A stretch of DNA of 64,000 nucleotides from the NCBI RefSeq assembly GCF_949628265.1, contig NC_088787.1, positions 35,700,844 through 35,764,843 on the forward strand. The letters are read 5' to 3'. A program made the translations under genes and the position numbers. How positions within the stretch are numbered: the stretch's first letter is position 1; each line of letters begins with the position of its first letter. This document shows, piece after piece, positions 1 to 11,983 of the stretch. This DNA is from Cloeon dipterum. Taxonomy: Eukaryota; Arthropoda; Insecta; Ephemeroptera; Baetidae. The notes under the pieces were generated by a model. That model did no database searches, was not told the origin of the DNA, and worked only from the letters and a program-made list of their open reading frames with translations.

Positions 1-1720
1 CAAGTGATCAATAAAATAGCACTATTGGCGGGGAAAATAAACGATTAAAAATATTTTGGGGCAACTGGGGGCTCACAATCCGGAATGAATGGTCATTTGA
101 GGCTGACAATTGTCGCCTCGCCTCCTTGCCAACGTCGGGAAACCGGGGCAGCCAGCCGGGGGGTGCAATTGAGTGCCAATGCTGTGCCACACACTAGTTG
201 AGTGTACTGGTGCGCTTTAGCACACACAGCAGAGTGCAGCAACACAGCAGAGTGCATCACCTCCGGACAGCTGCGTCCTGACTCCGGCCAAAGTACCTCA
301 GCACAGGTGGCTCGCATGAGAGGGCACGGTCGGCGGCAAAAAAGCTTGCAACGCCTTTAAAAAATTATGATATTAAAAAGTGAGCACAAGTGATCAATAA
401 AATAGCACAATTGGCTGGCAAAATAATTATTAAAAATAGTGTGGGGCAACTGGGGGTGCTCAATCCGTATTGGGAAGGTAATCAGAACCTGACAATTGAT
501 GCCTCGCCTCTGTGCCAAGGTCTGGGAGCAGGGGCAGCCAGCCAAAGGGTGCCAATGCTGTGCCACACACTATGCTGGTGCGCTTTAGCACACACAGCAG
601 AGTGCAGCAACACAGCAGAGTGCATCACCTCCGGACAGCTGCGTCCTGACTCCGGCCAAAGTACCTCAGCACAGGTGGCTCGCATGAGAGGGCACGGTCG
701 GCGGCAAAAAAGCTTGCAACGCCTTGAAAAATATATGATATTAAAAAGTGAGCACAAGTGATCAATAAAATAGCACAATTGGCTGGGAAAATAATTATTA
801 AAAATAGTTTGGGGCAACTGGGGGCTCTCAATCCGGATTAGAAAGGTAATTAGAACCTGACAATTGATGCCTCGCCTCTGTGCCAAGGTCTGGGAGCAGG
901 GGCAGCCAGCCGGGGGGTGCAATTGAGTGCCAATGCTGTGCCACACACTAGTTGAGTGTACTGGTGCGCTTTAGCACACACAGCAGAGTGCGCGCTTGCT
1001 GCGCGCACTGCATCAACACTGCAGACAGCACCACCTCCGGACAGACTGCGTCCTAACTCCGGCCAATGTTCCTCAGCACAGGCGGCTCGCATGAGAGGGC
1101 ACGGTCGGCGGCAAAAAAGCTTGCAACGCCTTGAAAAAATAATAAGATTTAAAAGTGTGCACAAGTGATCAATAAAATAGCACTATTGGCGGGGAAAACA
1201 AATGAGTAAAAATATTTTGGGGCAACTGGGGGCTCACAATCCGGAATAGAAGGTAATTGGAACCTGACAATTGTTGCCTCGCCTCCGTGCCAAGGTCCGG
1301 GAGCTGGGGCTGCCAGCCGGGGAGATGCCACTGACTGCTTTTGCTGTTCCAAACACAAGCTGAATTTTCTGGTGCGCTTCAGCACGCAGCAGAGTGCGCG
1401 CTTGCTGCGCGCACTGCTTCAACACTGCACAAGCACCACCGCCGGACAGACAGCGTCCAAACTCCGGACACAGCTGCTCAGCACAGGCGGCTCGCATGAC
1501 AGGGCACGATCGGCGGCAAAATAGCTTGCAACGCCTGGAAAAGAAAATGAGATTTACAAGTGTGCACAAGTGATCAATAAAATACTACTTTTGGCGGGGT
1601 AAAATTGCGAATAAATAATTGTGGCACAATTAGCCGATACACTCCGAAGTGGAAGAGTGATTTTCACCTGACTATGCTCGCCTCATCTCCGTGTCCGACA
1701 GGAAGGCCGATCTGCCAGCC
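1..1720. repeat. Tandem satellite-like array, units of about 370-405 bp
   Basis: Four head-to-tail units start at about 1, 387, 755 and 1162, each opening with the same motif, caagtgatcaataaaat. A fifth unit from 1567 becomes unrecognisable by about 1720. Unit lengths are 386, 368, 407 and 405 bp. Length differences come mainly from short GC-rich stretches near gcgcgcttgctgcgcgc that only units 3 and 4 carry. Open frames run through the array on both strands but change frame between units, so no gene is called. The left edge is cut by the window. Confidence 0.9.
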
Positions 1721-2834
1721 GGGGGTGCTTATTATTGCTGCCACGCGTGGCTGCGTCCACTGTGGGCCACTGAGAGTTGCATGACGTCCAGGTCGAAACA
1801 CTAACTCCCGCAGACACATAAACAAACAATGGCGGCCGCGAGGCGAAAACTAAGCACAATGATGTTATTAGAGCGCATGCGCCCATCCTTCTTATTTTTC
1901 TACTGCGCTGCACTCACTATAACACTGGTGCTGCCACTTACTACAAACTAACACCAAATAACCGGTTTTTTTTTGCCAATTACAACCTATCGGCAGTGAA
2001 ATCACCCATCACCTTCGTGGTACCAACCTCTAAATTTGACCAACTTCGACCCTTAATTTCACCCCCTTCAACCCCCGCAAAAAATTCATAACTATTTTTA
2101 TACGCACCACCCACCCCGGAATTGCCCCCACACGAAGTTTGAAGCGAATTGGTCGAGGTGAAAAATAATCAAAACGATGCTATAAGTGACGCTGGCGGAT
2201 TCATACAGGAAAATTATTATTTTTAAATTATAAATAAATTTGGAATTTCTTGAAAGATCTGATTTATTTTAACTCACCAACAAAAATGACATTTTTTCAA
2301 TCACTTTTGCTCATTTAATAAATTTGTAGTAAATTCTAGATTCATCTGACCAAGTGAAACAAACTTCTAGCGCTCTCTGATCGAATTTTGCCATTTAAAA
2401 AAGCGAAATCATTGCGCTACATCCGTTGCTGGGCTCGGTGGCGACTATTTCCCTCTGCTTCCTATATTTCTCATTCTAGTAGCATCTGTTGTTGCCGATT
2501 ACAAAATATAAATTTGCTTTAATATTTGCGAATAAGCTCGTTATGTACAATTTAATAAATCATTAGAGCGTTTTGTTCGAAATTAATCTTTGGGTAAAAT
2601 AAATTAATGTCTTTTCAGATTTTCTAAATTTGATCGCAAAACGGGAAAATTCCCATTGCAATAAACTACAGGAAAAATGTTTTCTCATTATACCGTGCAC
2701 AATTTGCTGCCTGATGGAGACGCGTTTGACAGCAGTGAGCAGTTTCCGCTTGGTGCAACTCGCGAAATGATGATTCATTCTGCTTCTTCCGCTGAGCGAC
2801 CGCACTTTATTGACACATATGGAAAAGGCAACAG
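1721..2834. other. Intergenic; upstream block shared by the lectin genes
   Basis: No gene is seen. From about 2167 to 2834 the sequence is clearly related to blocks at about 6480-7127, 11230-11900 and 15750-16400, each lying just upstream of a mucin-lectin gene. The block is therefore the 5' flank of the duplicated unit and probably holds shared promoter or enhancer sequence. Short frames in it (for example 2677-2907) are not kept between copies. Confidence 0.6.
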
Positions 2835-2852
2835 GCAGAGTTTACAACCTCA

Positions 2853-2861
2853 TTTATATAG
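2853..2861 (+). promoter_or_regulatory. TATA-like box of mucin-lectin gene 1
   Basis: tttatatag lies about 50 bp before the start codon at 2910. The same box occurs at 7146-7154 before gene 2. Genes 3 and 4 have a degenerate version (ttaata) at this place. Confidence 0.45.
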
Positions 2862-2909
2862 ATTCAGAGTAATGGTATTGGATCGTTTGGGACAATTGAT
2901 AACTTAATA

Positions 2910-5042
2910 ATGCTGGTCGTCCTGTGTATGATGATACTCCTGCTGCAATCGGTTTGTATAAATTAAATCTAAAAATTGTAACAAATGAAAATTTTACTTT
3001 AGCAAGCAGACTCGAAGACGATACGAGTCAAGTCTTCCGGAAAGATTTCATTGAATTGTAAGAAATTATATTTTTTTCTTAGATTTCAACTCTACATTAA
3101 CTGAAAGTTGTATATCAGCAGAGGAGAAGCACAATCATAAAATGTTGCGGGAATGTAAGGTGCCTGGGTAACCGCCCAGTTCTTTCAAAGGTGAGAATAA
3201 TTATTAAATTAACCACAGGATTTTGTGAATTTAATTATAAGGCTCTAGTTTCATACAAACTTAAAAATAAAACATTCCTGATTTTATGTCTCGCCTCTTC
3301 TGTTGGCAATTTCAAACATGATGAAATTATTTTAATTTTAGCTCAAAAATACGACAAATGCAGAGGTCCTATCAAAAATTTCATCGCAATCTTCACCGAG
3401 TATAATCAAGAAAACAACCGTCGGAACGGATATGACGTCGGACAATGCCGCAGGATCAAATTTGGACACGACGCCCTCGTCGTTTGACCTTACTGATGTC
3501 GGAGGAAAAACCATTTCTTCGGCTCCAAGTGCGTCATCAACCAAAAGCTTGACAGGAACAGCCGCAGGAGCAACAACGGTGGTGGCAAGAGCGACAACAG
3601 CCGCAGGAGCAACAACAGCTGCAGGAGCAACAACGGCGGCTGGACAGCCAACGACGGCCGGAGCAACAACAGCCGCAGGAGCGTCAACGGCCGCAGGAGA
3701 GACAACAGCCGCAGGAGTAACAACGGCGGCTGGACGGTCAACGACGGCCGGAGCAACAACAGCCGCAGGAGCGTCAACGGCCGCAGGAGAGACAACAGCC
3801 GCAGGAGCGACAACAGCCGCAGGAGCGTCAACAGCCGCCGGAGCAACAACAGCCGCCGGAGCAACAACGGTGGCAGGAGCGACAACAGCGGCAGGAGCGA
3901 CAACAGCCGCAGGAGCGTCAACAGCCGCCGGAGCAACAACAGCCGCCGGAGCAACAACGGTGGCAGGAGCGACAACAGCGGCAGGAGCGACAACAGCCTC
4001 AGGAACAACAACAGCCGCAGGAGAAACAACAGCCACCGAAGCATCAACAGCCGCCGGAGCAACAACAGTCACCGGATCGACAACAGCCGCCGAAGCATCA
4101 ACAACCGCTGGAGGAGGAACAACGGTGGCAACAACCACGAATGCAACTGAACAAGGTGTGGTTTCATCGGAAGGAACTACAACAACAGCAACCCCGACAG
4201 GGTCGACAACAACTGCTATACCAGCAACAACAACCACAGTAATTTAAATTTTCTAGCTATGCACAAATCAATTTTGTTTTAAATTAAAACCCACGAATCA
4301 CATTTATTTTAAATGTTTTTGAGGGATATAATAAATAAATTCTTAGCAGCCTTGCGTCAGAGCTTTTGACAGAACGTGCCGGCCGGAACCAACGTGTAAA
4401 GTAGATGTAAGAATTTTTTAAATACACCTTCTATTTAATTATCCTGCTTCAAAACCAGACTGTTTCTGTGACATCTCTTCAGTGGACTGACAAAAGTATA
4501 ATTAAATTATCTGAATTATGAAAAAAATAAAAAAAATTTATAGCCTTGGACGGCGAAATGGTATCGACCGGGGACGGCAAAAAATACTTCATGGGATCCG
4601 ACAACAATGTAAAATTCTGAATATTTTAAAAATTTACGGCGAGATAAAATTTGTAATGGTTTTAGGGTCTGCCGTACGACTCTGCCGTCACAATTTGTTG
4701 CAAACTAGGAATGAAACTTGCCGAATTCACCACGATCGCCAGCTGGAACAACTTTCTCGACTACTTTAAACGTATATTTTTCGTCTTTTCAAAGGAGCAA
4801 ATTTATTTTTAAAAATTCCAGTCCAAACCTTCGGCAGCTGGGACTACTTCGGGCAAACGACCAACAACGGCAACAACACGGACACGTGGTGCTTCTCCCG
4901 CACTCTGGTACCTGACGGAATCATTCCCGCCGATCTGTACAACATTCCGTGCGGCACCAAGAACCTGATTATCCTCACTCCAGGAGGGGATCTCAAGTAC
5001 ATCAACCCTCAAAATAGTATCAACCGCTACTTCTGCGAGTAG
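2910..5042 (+). CDS. Secreted mucin-like C-type lectin 1 (9 exons, 521 aa)
   Basis: Exons: 2910-2951, 3003-3057, 3108-3190, 3342-4238, 4347-4406, 4459-4495, 4544-4608, 4666-4771, 4822-5042. All junctions are GT/AG and phases agree with the three paralogues. Exon 1 encodes a signal peptide (MLVVLCMMILLLQS). Exons 2-3 encode a basic segment with the Cys motif CCGNVRCLGN. Exon 4 is a Thr/Ala/Gly mucin-like tract (residues about 61-359) built from 18-bp variants reading ATTAAG or ASTAAG, a likely O-glycosylation stalk. Exon 5 adds a three-Cys linker. Exons 7-9 form a C-type lectin domain (about 393-521) with CCKLGMKLAEF and the closing NRYFCE. No EPN, QPD or WND calcium/sugar motif is seen, so ligand binding may be non-classical. 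AATAAA at 5059-5064 follows the stop. The function as a secreted recognition protein is inferred. Confidence 0.88.
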
Positions 5043-5239
5043 TTTTGTTCACGATCGGAATAAAATAATTTTGTGCATTAAAATTCCCGCTGACAATACA
5101 AATCAATTTTTTAGTTTTATTTGATTATGGTCAAATTAAAATTTAATTGGCATGGATCAGGCACCCTGCGAGACTTTGGAGCTAAGCCGGTTGCCTATAG
5201 TTGCACACTTTTATTTTAATTCACTTGCGCGGAGTCTCA

Positions 5240-5390
5240 TTCACATTAAAGACCTTCTGTGACCAAGTTTCTGAGCTCACCAATCGATTCAAGGGGGTCG
5301 AATTAGGTTAAATGGAAATTTTTTCGACCAAAACAATATAGGAACGTATTTGCGAGAGCTGCGCATTATAATTTTAATTGCGACCAAGAG
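5240..5390. repeat. Dispersed foldback-MITE family, partial copy
   Basis: Shares the core 'tttctgagctcaccaatcga' and the downstream 'aattaggttaaatgg' stretch with the left arm of the full foldback element at 18480-18866. Other partial copies are at about 9450-9640, 24480-24625 and 25410-25520. Confidence 0.6.
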
Positions 5391-5414
5391 AATTGCGCGG
5401 CGTATTTAAATTTA

Positions 5415-6110
5415 ATATTTTTAAAAACCTTTGTGTTTTCCCGCTTTATTGGTGACGTAATAAAAGATTTCTAGAAAATTCTGTTCAGAATCAGACCTAT
5501 TGTGTTGTTTTTGGAGTAATTCGATTGACCCGAGGGAGCAGAAAAGTCTAGAATTGCGAAACTGCCCTCTCCTCTGCCTCCCTCTATCTGGGTCCAGCGC
5601 ATTTCGTTGTCGACACTTTACATCCAGCTCTGCTGCTCGTCGGGCGAGTCCAAATTTTGCTTCTTTCGTTTTATTTTTGCACATAGAAAAATTAATAAAA
5701 AATAATCTATTTTCTAATATCTCTTCGTGACTAGACTTGATAAATCTAAACACTCGCCTCTGTTTGAGATTTTTCCTGTTCGTATTCTCTACTTAAAAGA
5801 ATCTAAATATTTTTTGTTGATCAGCAAAAAACGTGTTAAAATATTCAATTTTTTTTAATTTTGGCTCATTTATTTATATTTTCCCAGCTTAGTTTTTTCA
5901 CTCTTCCTGAGAAAAGTGCTCGAAGTCTTTTCTGTGAAAGGGAAACAAATATCAGCTGTTATTTCTCCCATCACAATCGTGTCCGCTATGATAAAAGTGG
6001 TCGCGCCTTTTCTGGGTCAATGTCGCGTCGCGTCATTCGCCCTTTAGAGATAAATTCAAGAGCATAACGTCCGCTCGCACTGCATCTCGCGTTAGCAATA
6101 ATATTTAATC
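5415..6110. repeat. Duplicated intergenic block, copy 1
   Basis: Closely similar to about 9845-10560, including the run cgagggagcagaaaagt and a stretch around gaaagggaaacaaatatcag. It is present after lectin genes 1 and 2 but not after 3 and 4, so it belongs to the most recent duplication unit of about 4.3 kb. No coding function is supported. Confidence 0.6.
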
Positions 6111-7202
6111 TATTATATTTCCGACTAGGAAATTTCTTTTCCGGACTTGGAGTCTACCGAGGCCACAATTGGTGCGAGACGAAGACAACATTTAAATTTA
6201 AAAAAGGTTCAAAGTTTCCGTTTTTTGTCTTCATGAGTTAAAATTAAATTTTTGCAGTGTTTATTTAAATTGGTGCTACCATGGATGATAGAATCAGAAG
6301 TTTGAATGAAGGTGAAACACAAATTTGCATTTTTAAATTATTTAAAAGGACAAGTTATATAAAAAAATATTTATTCCATGTCTCTGATATGTTTTTCAGC
6401 GAGAGAAGACATAACGTCTTCTTCCTCTTCAAGAATTAAAGAGAAAATAAATCGAAGAGAAACTTGATCAACGATTCAAGTCGGTGCAGGAAAATTATTT
6501 GTTTTAAATTATAAATAAATTTGGAATTTCTTGAAAGATCTTATTTAGTTTAACCAACCAACCAAATGACATTTTTTCAATCACTCTTGCTCATTCTAAC
6601 AAATTTGTAGTAAATTCTAGATTCATCTGACTGATTGTGAGTGAAACAAACTTCTAGCGCTTTCTGATCGAATTGTGCCATTTATAAAAGCAAAATCAGC
6701 GCGCTGCATCCGTCGCTGGGCTCGGTGGCGAGTGTTTCCCTCTGCTTCCTGTATTTCTCAATCTAGTAGCATCTGTTGTTGCCGATAACAAAATATAAAT
6801 TTGCTTTAATATTTGCGAATAAGCTCGTTACCATTTTATGAGCATTTTGTTCGAAATAATAATCTTTGGGGAAAATAAATTAATTTCTTTTAGGATTTTA
6901 TAAATTTGATTGCAAAACGGGAAAATCCCCATTGCAATAAATTACAGGAAAAGTGTTCCCTCATTCATTATTTGCTGCTTGATGGAGACGCGCGTTTGAC
7001 AGCACTGAGCAGTTTCCGCTGTATGTGGTGTTGCTCGCGCGAATGACGATGATCCTGCTTCTTCCGCTGAGTGGCCGCAAACCGTTTTGCAATCCGTGCG
7101 CTTTGGCACAGATGGAAAAGGCAATAAGCAGAGTTTACAACCTCATTTATATAGATTCAGAGTAATGGTATTGGATCGTTTGGGACAATTGATAACTTAA
7201 TA

Positions 7203-9238
7203 ATGCTGGTCGTCCTGTGTATGATGATACTCCTGCTGCAATCGGTTTGTATAAATTAAATCTAAAAATTGTAACAAATGAAAATTTTACTTTAGCAAGC
7301 AGACTCGAAGACGATACGAGTCAAGTCTTCCGGAAAGATTTCATTGAATTGTAAGAAATTATATTTTTTTCTTAGATTTCAACTCTACATTAACTGAAAG
7401 TTGTATATCAGCAGAGGAGAAGCACAATCATAAAATGTTGCGGGAATGTAAGGTGCCTGGGTAACCGCCCAGTTCTTTCAAAGGTGAGAATAATTATTAA
7501 ATTAACCACAGGATTTTGTGAATTTAATTATAAGGCTCTAGTTTCATACAAACTTAAAAATAAAACATTCCTGATTTTATGTCTCGCCTCTTCTGTTGGC
7601 AATTTCAAACATGATGAAATTATTTTAATTTTAGCTCAAAAATACGACAAATGCAGAGGTCCTATCAAAAATTTCATCGCAATCTTCACCGAGTATAATC
7701 AAGAAAACAACCGTCGGAACGGATGTGACGTCGGACAATGCCGCAGAAGCAAATTTGGACACGTCGCCCTCGTCGTTTGACCCTACTGATGTCGGAGGGA
7801 AAACCATTTCTTCGGCTCCAAGTGCGTCATCAACCAAAAGCTTGACAGGAACAGCCGCAGGATCAACAACGGTGGTGGCAAGAGCGTCAACAGCCGCAGG
7901 AGCAACAACAGCCGCAGGAGCAACAACGGCGGCTGGACAGCCAACGACGGCCGGAGCAACAACAGCCGCAGGAGCGTCAACGGTCGCAGGAGCAACAACA
8001 GCCGCAGGAGCAACAACGGCGGCTGGACAGCCAACGACGGCCGGAGCAACAACAGCCGCAGGAGCGTCAACGGCCGCAGGAGCAACAACAGCCGCAGGAG
8101 CGTCAACGGCCGCAGGAGCAACAACAGCCGCAGGAGCGTCAACGGCCGCAGGAGCAACAACAGCCGCAGGAGCGTCAACGGCCGCAGGAGCAACAACAGC
8201 CGCCGGAGCGTCAACGGCCGCAGGAGCAACAACAGCCGCCGGAGAGTCAACAGCCGCAGGAGCAACAACGGCGGCTGGACGGTCAACGGAAGCCGGAGCA
8301 ACAACAGCCGCAGGAGAGTCAACAGCCGCAGGAGCAACAACCACGACTGCAACTCAAGAAGGTGTGGTTTCATCGGAAGGAACTGCAACAACAGGATCGA
8401 CTACAACTGCTATACCAACAACAACAACCACAGTAATTTAAAATATCTAGCTCTACACGAATTAATTTTTTATATTAAACCCGCAAATCACATTAATTTT
8501 AAATGTTTCGGAGGGAAATAATAAATAAATTCTTAGCAGCCTTGCGTCAGTGGTTTCGACAGAACGTGCCGGCCCGAACCAACGTGCAAAGTGGATGTAA
8601 GAATTTTTTTAAATAAATCTCCAATTTTATTATCCTGCTTCAAAACCAGACCGTTGCTGTGAGCTCTCTTAAATTAATTGGGAGCAGTAAGAATTAAATT
8701 ATCCGAATTAATAAATCCTATAAAATCAAATTTACAGCCTTGGACGGCGAAATGGTAACGACCGGGAACGGCAAAAAATACTTCATGGGATCCGACAACA
8801 ATGTAAAATTCTGAATATTTTAAAAATTTACGGCGAAATAAAATGTCTAATGGTTTTAGGGTCTGACTTACGACGTTGCCGCCGCAGTTTGTTGCAAACT
8901 AGGAATGAAACTTGCCGAATTCCCCACGATCGCCAGCTGGAACAACTTTCTCGACTACTTTAAACGTACATTTTTCGACCTTTCGAAAGTGGAAATTATT
9001 AATAAAAAAAAATGCAGCCCTGACTTTCTCCAGCTGGGACTACATCGGGCAAACGACCGACAATGGCAACAACACCGACACGTGGTGCGGCTCCGGCACT
9101 CTGGTCCCTGACGGAATCATTCCCGCCGATCTGTACAACATTTCGTGCGGCACCAAGAACCTGATCGTGCTCACTCCGGGAGGGAATCTCACCTACATCA
9201 ACCCTCAAAAAAGTATCCACCGCTACTTCTGCGAGTAG
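7203..9238 (+). CDS. Secreted mucin-like C-type lectin 2 (9 exons, 488 aa)
   Basis: Exons: 7203-7244, 7296-7350, 7401-7483, 7635-8432, 8537-8596, 8650-8686, 8738-8802, 8860-8965, 9018-9238, with the same phases as gene 1. Signal peptide, CCGNVRCLGN domain, mucin tract (residues about 61-326, dominated by alternating ATTAAG and ASTAAG units), three-Cys linker, then a lectin domain (about 359-488) ending HRYFCE. The first three exons, their introns and the start of exon 4 are base-for-base the same as gene 1 (7128-7723 against 2835-3430), while the 3' half differs at many sites, which points to gene conversion or a very recent exchange. A TATA-like box lies at 7146-7154; AATAAA follows the stop. 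No classical calcium-site motif is visible. Confidence 0.88.
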
Positions 9239-11983
9239 TTTTGTTCATGATCAGAATAAATGATTGATAAATGAAAGATTTGTGTGTATTAAAATTCCCG
9301 TTGACAAATACGGATCAGTTGATGCCTCATAACTTGATATAGTTAAATTAAAATTTACTTGGGATGCATTAGGCAACCTGCGAGACTTTAGAGCTAAGCC
9401 GGTCGCCTAGTTGCACACTTTTGATTTTAATTCTCACTTGAGCGGAGACTCTTTCACATAAAATACCGTTTTTGACGAAGTTTCTGAGCTGACTAATCGA
9501 TTATTGATGGTCGAATTAGGTAAAATGGAAATTTCCTCCGACAATTATGTCCAGCGCGACGTGCAAACCTTTATTCCCGCCAAAACAATTTAAACGTACT
9601 TGCGAGAAATGCGCATTAAAATTTTAATTGCGACCAAGAGAACTGTAAATGGAAATATTTCCTGACGCGCGGCGTATGTACTAAATTAAAATTATTTTAT
9701 TTTAATTCCATTATTGGAGAAGACATCGCATCCAATTTATTAGAATGATCCGCTGGCAGCCGACGAGAAATTGAAAAACAGTGGGCAAGTGTGGTTGAAA
9801 ATAGAAATTAAATCAGCTTTTTTAATGCAGAAGATTTAAATTTAATATTTTTAAAAACCTTTGTGTTTTCCCGCTTTATTGATGATGTAATAATATATTT
9901 CTAGAAAATTATGTTCAGAATCAGACCTATTGTGTTGTTTTTGGAGTAATTCGATTGACCCGAGGGAGCACAAAAGTTTAGAATTGCGAAACTGCCCTCT
10001 CCTCTGCCTCCCTCTATCTGGGTCCAGCGCATTTCGTTGTCGGCTCTTTCCATCCAGCTCTGCTGCTCGTCGGGTGAGTCCAAATTTTGCTTCTTTCGTT
10101 TTATTTTTGCACACAGAATTTATATATTTTTTATTGCAAAATGATCTATTTTCTAATATCTCTTCGTGACTAGACTTCATAAATCTAAACACTCGCCTCT
10201 GTTTGAGATTTTTCCTGCTCGTATTTTCTACTTAAAAGAATCAAAATATTTTTTGTTGATCAGCGAAAAACGTGTTAAAATATTCAAATTTAATTATATT
10301 TAAATCTTGGCTCATTCATTAATATTGTTGCAGCTTAATTGTTTTTACTCTTCCTGAGAAAAGTGCTCGAAGTCGTTTCTGTGAAAGGGAAACAAATATC
10401 AGCTGTTATTCCTCGCATCACAATCGTGTCCGCTATGATAAAAGTGGTCGCGCCTTCTCTGGGTCAATGTCGCGCTTTGCGTCATTCGCCCTTTATAAAT
10501 AAATTCAAGAGCAACGTCCGGTCGCACTCTATCTCGTTCTGTAAATATTTTTCTTTTACATTTCTGACTAGAACATTTTTTTCCATAACGTGCGGCCACA
10601 ATTGGTGCGAGATAACTTAGATATTTAATAAAGTTTTACAGTCTCCTCATAATCTTCATCAGCTAAAACTTAATTAGTGCTGCCATGAACGTTAGAAGAG
10701 GATTTTTGTAGGAAAATTGAATGAAGGTGAGACAACAACTTGCATTTTTAAATTACTGAAAGGAATGCTGCTTTAAAAAAATATTTTGTTATGTTTCAGA
10801 TTTTTTTTTCAGCGAGAGAAGGCAGACTTCTTCTTCAAGAATAATTTCAATTTTTTAAATTATTCGAGGTGTTGTAATTCCCAGTTGGCTTTCTGAGGCA
10901 AAGCATTCCTTTTAAATCATTTATCAGTCAAAATTAACTTTCATGATATTATTTGGCTGTTCGATGTTAAAAAAATCATTTCTACCCGACCTGATTATAT
11001 TTGGCTGTCGTGCCACCTGCGTCAGGGTCACGGCCAACAAGATGGATTGAATTCAGGGCGGTAGACACAAAGGAAATAAATTGTTTTAAATTTAAATAAA
11101 AAATAATATTGCGTAAAAAGGGTAAATCAATTTTTTGCGTCACCAAAACGGAAAATTAACATCTTGGAAAATATCAAATCAACGAGTTAAAGGAAATAAA
11201 TCGAAGAGAAACTTGATCAACGACTCAAGTTGGTGCAGAAATTATAAATAAATTTGGAATTTCTTTAAAGATCTGATTTTTTTTAACCCACTAATCGAAC
11301 AAATTACTTTTGTTAAAATAAAAGAAAAAGATTAAAATAATTTTATACATAGTGAATTCTAGATTCAACTTACACAGTGAAGAAATTTGTAGTGCTCCGT
11401 GCTCGCATTGTCACATTTACAACCGAAATCGGAGCAGTACACATCCGTTGCTGGGCTCGCGGTGCTGGCGAGTGTTTCGCGCTCTGCTTCCTGTGTTTTT
11501 CAATCTAGCACACCAGTTGTTCCCGATTTCAAAACATAAACTTGCTTTCAATTCGAAACTCGCTTTGTGTCAGAATTCATTCTAATCTTTTGGGGAAAAT
11601 AAATTAATGCGTCTTTTCGGTATTTCTAAATTTGATCGAAATCGGGAAAATTCCCATTGCAATAAATTACATGAAAAGTGTTCCCTCATTTATTATTCCG
11701 TGCACTATATTATGCTGCCTGATGGAGACGTACATATTATTTGACAGCAGTATAGTAACCAGTTTCCGCTGAATTCGGTGCTGTTCGGAAAAAATGGCGA
11801 TTCTGCTTCTTCCGCTGAGCGACCGAACCGTTCAGCAATCCGTGCGTTTTGGCAGAGACGGAAAAGCAACAGGTGAAGTTTACAATATCTCATTTTAATA
11901 CTAGTATCGGAAGTTTTAATGCCATCGATTTGGACTGATTTTGAAATTATATTGGGTCGTTTTGAAAAATTGAGAATGAAAAA
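9239..11983. other. Intergenic between lectin genes 2 and 3
   Basis: Contains a partial foldback-MITE copy (about 9450-9640), the second copy of the duplicated block (about 9845-10560), AT-rich unique sequence, and the shared lectin 5' flank from about 11230. The 10339-10620 plus frame and 9851-10192 minus frame lie in the duplicated block and have no splice or codon evidence of being genes. Confidence 0.55.
9845..10560. repeat. Duplicated intergenic block, copy 2
   Basis: Partner of 5415-6110. Small indels separate the copies, and plus-strand reading frames are not maintained, which argues against coding. Confidence 0.6.

Larger units (their letters stand above)
5043..7127. other. Intergenic between lectin genes 1 and 2
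   Basis: Holds the poly(A) signal of gene 1, a fragment of a dispersed repeat (5240-5390), a block (about 5415-6110) repeated at about 9845-10560, and from about 6480 the shared 5' flank of the lectin unit. Short open frames occur on both strands of the repeated block, but plus-strand frames differ between copies and no splice-supported gene was found. Confidence 0.6.

Noticed and set aside
482-1164. Cys-rich minus-strand frames in the satellite
   Set aside because: They repeat with the satellite unit and change frame where units differ in length.
3338-4237. Long antisense frames over the mucin exons (also 7631-8344, 12405-13625, 12799-13629, 16919-17362)
   Set aside because: The 18-bp repeat has no stop in several frames on either strand, so open antisense frames arise automatically; they have no splice or start support and give Val/Ala, Leu or Cys/Gly monotony.
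9851-10192. Minus frame resembling 5421-5753 as a conserved small gene
   Set aside because: Similarity follows the recent DNA duplication; there is no start context, splice site or domain to support coding.
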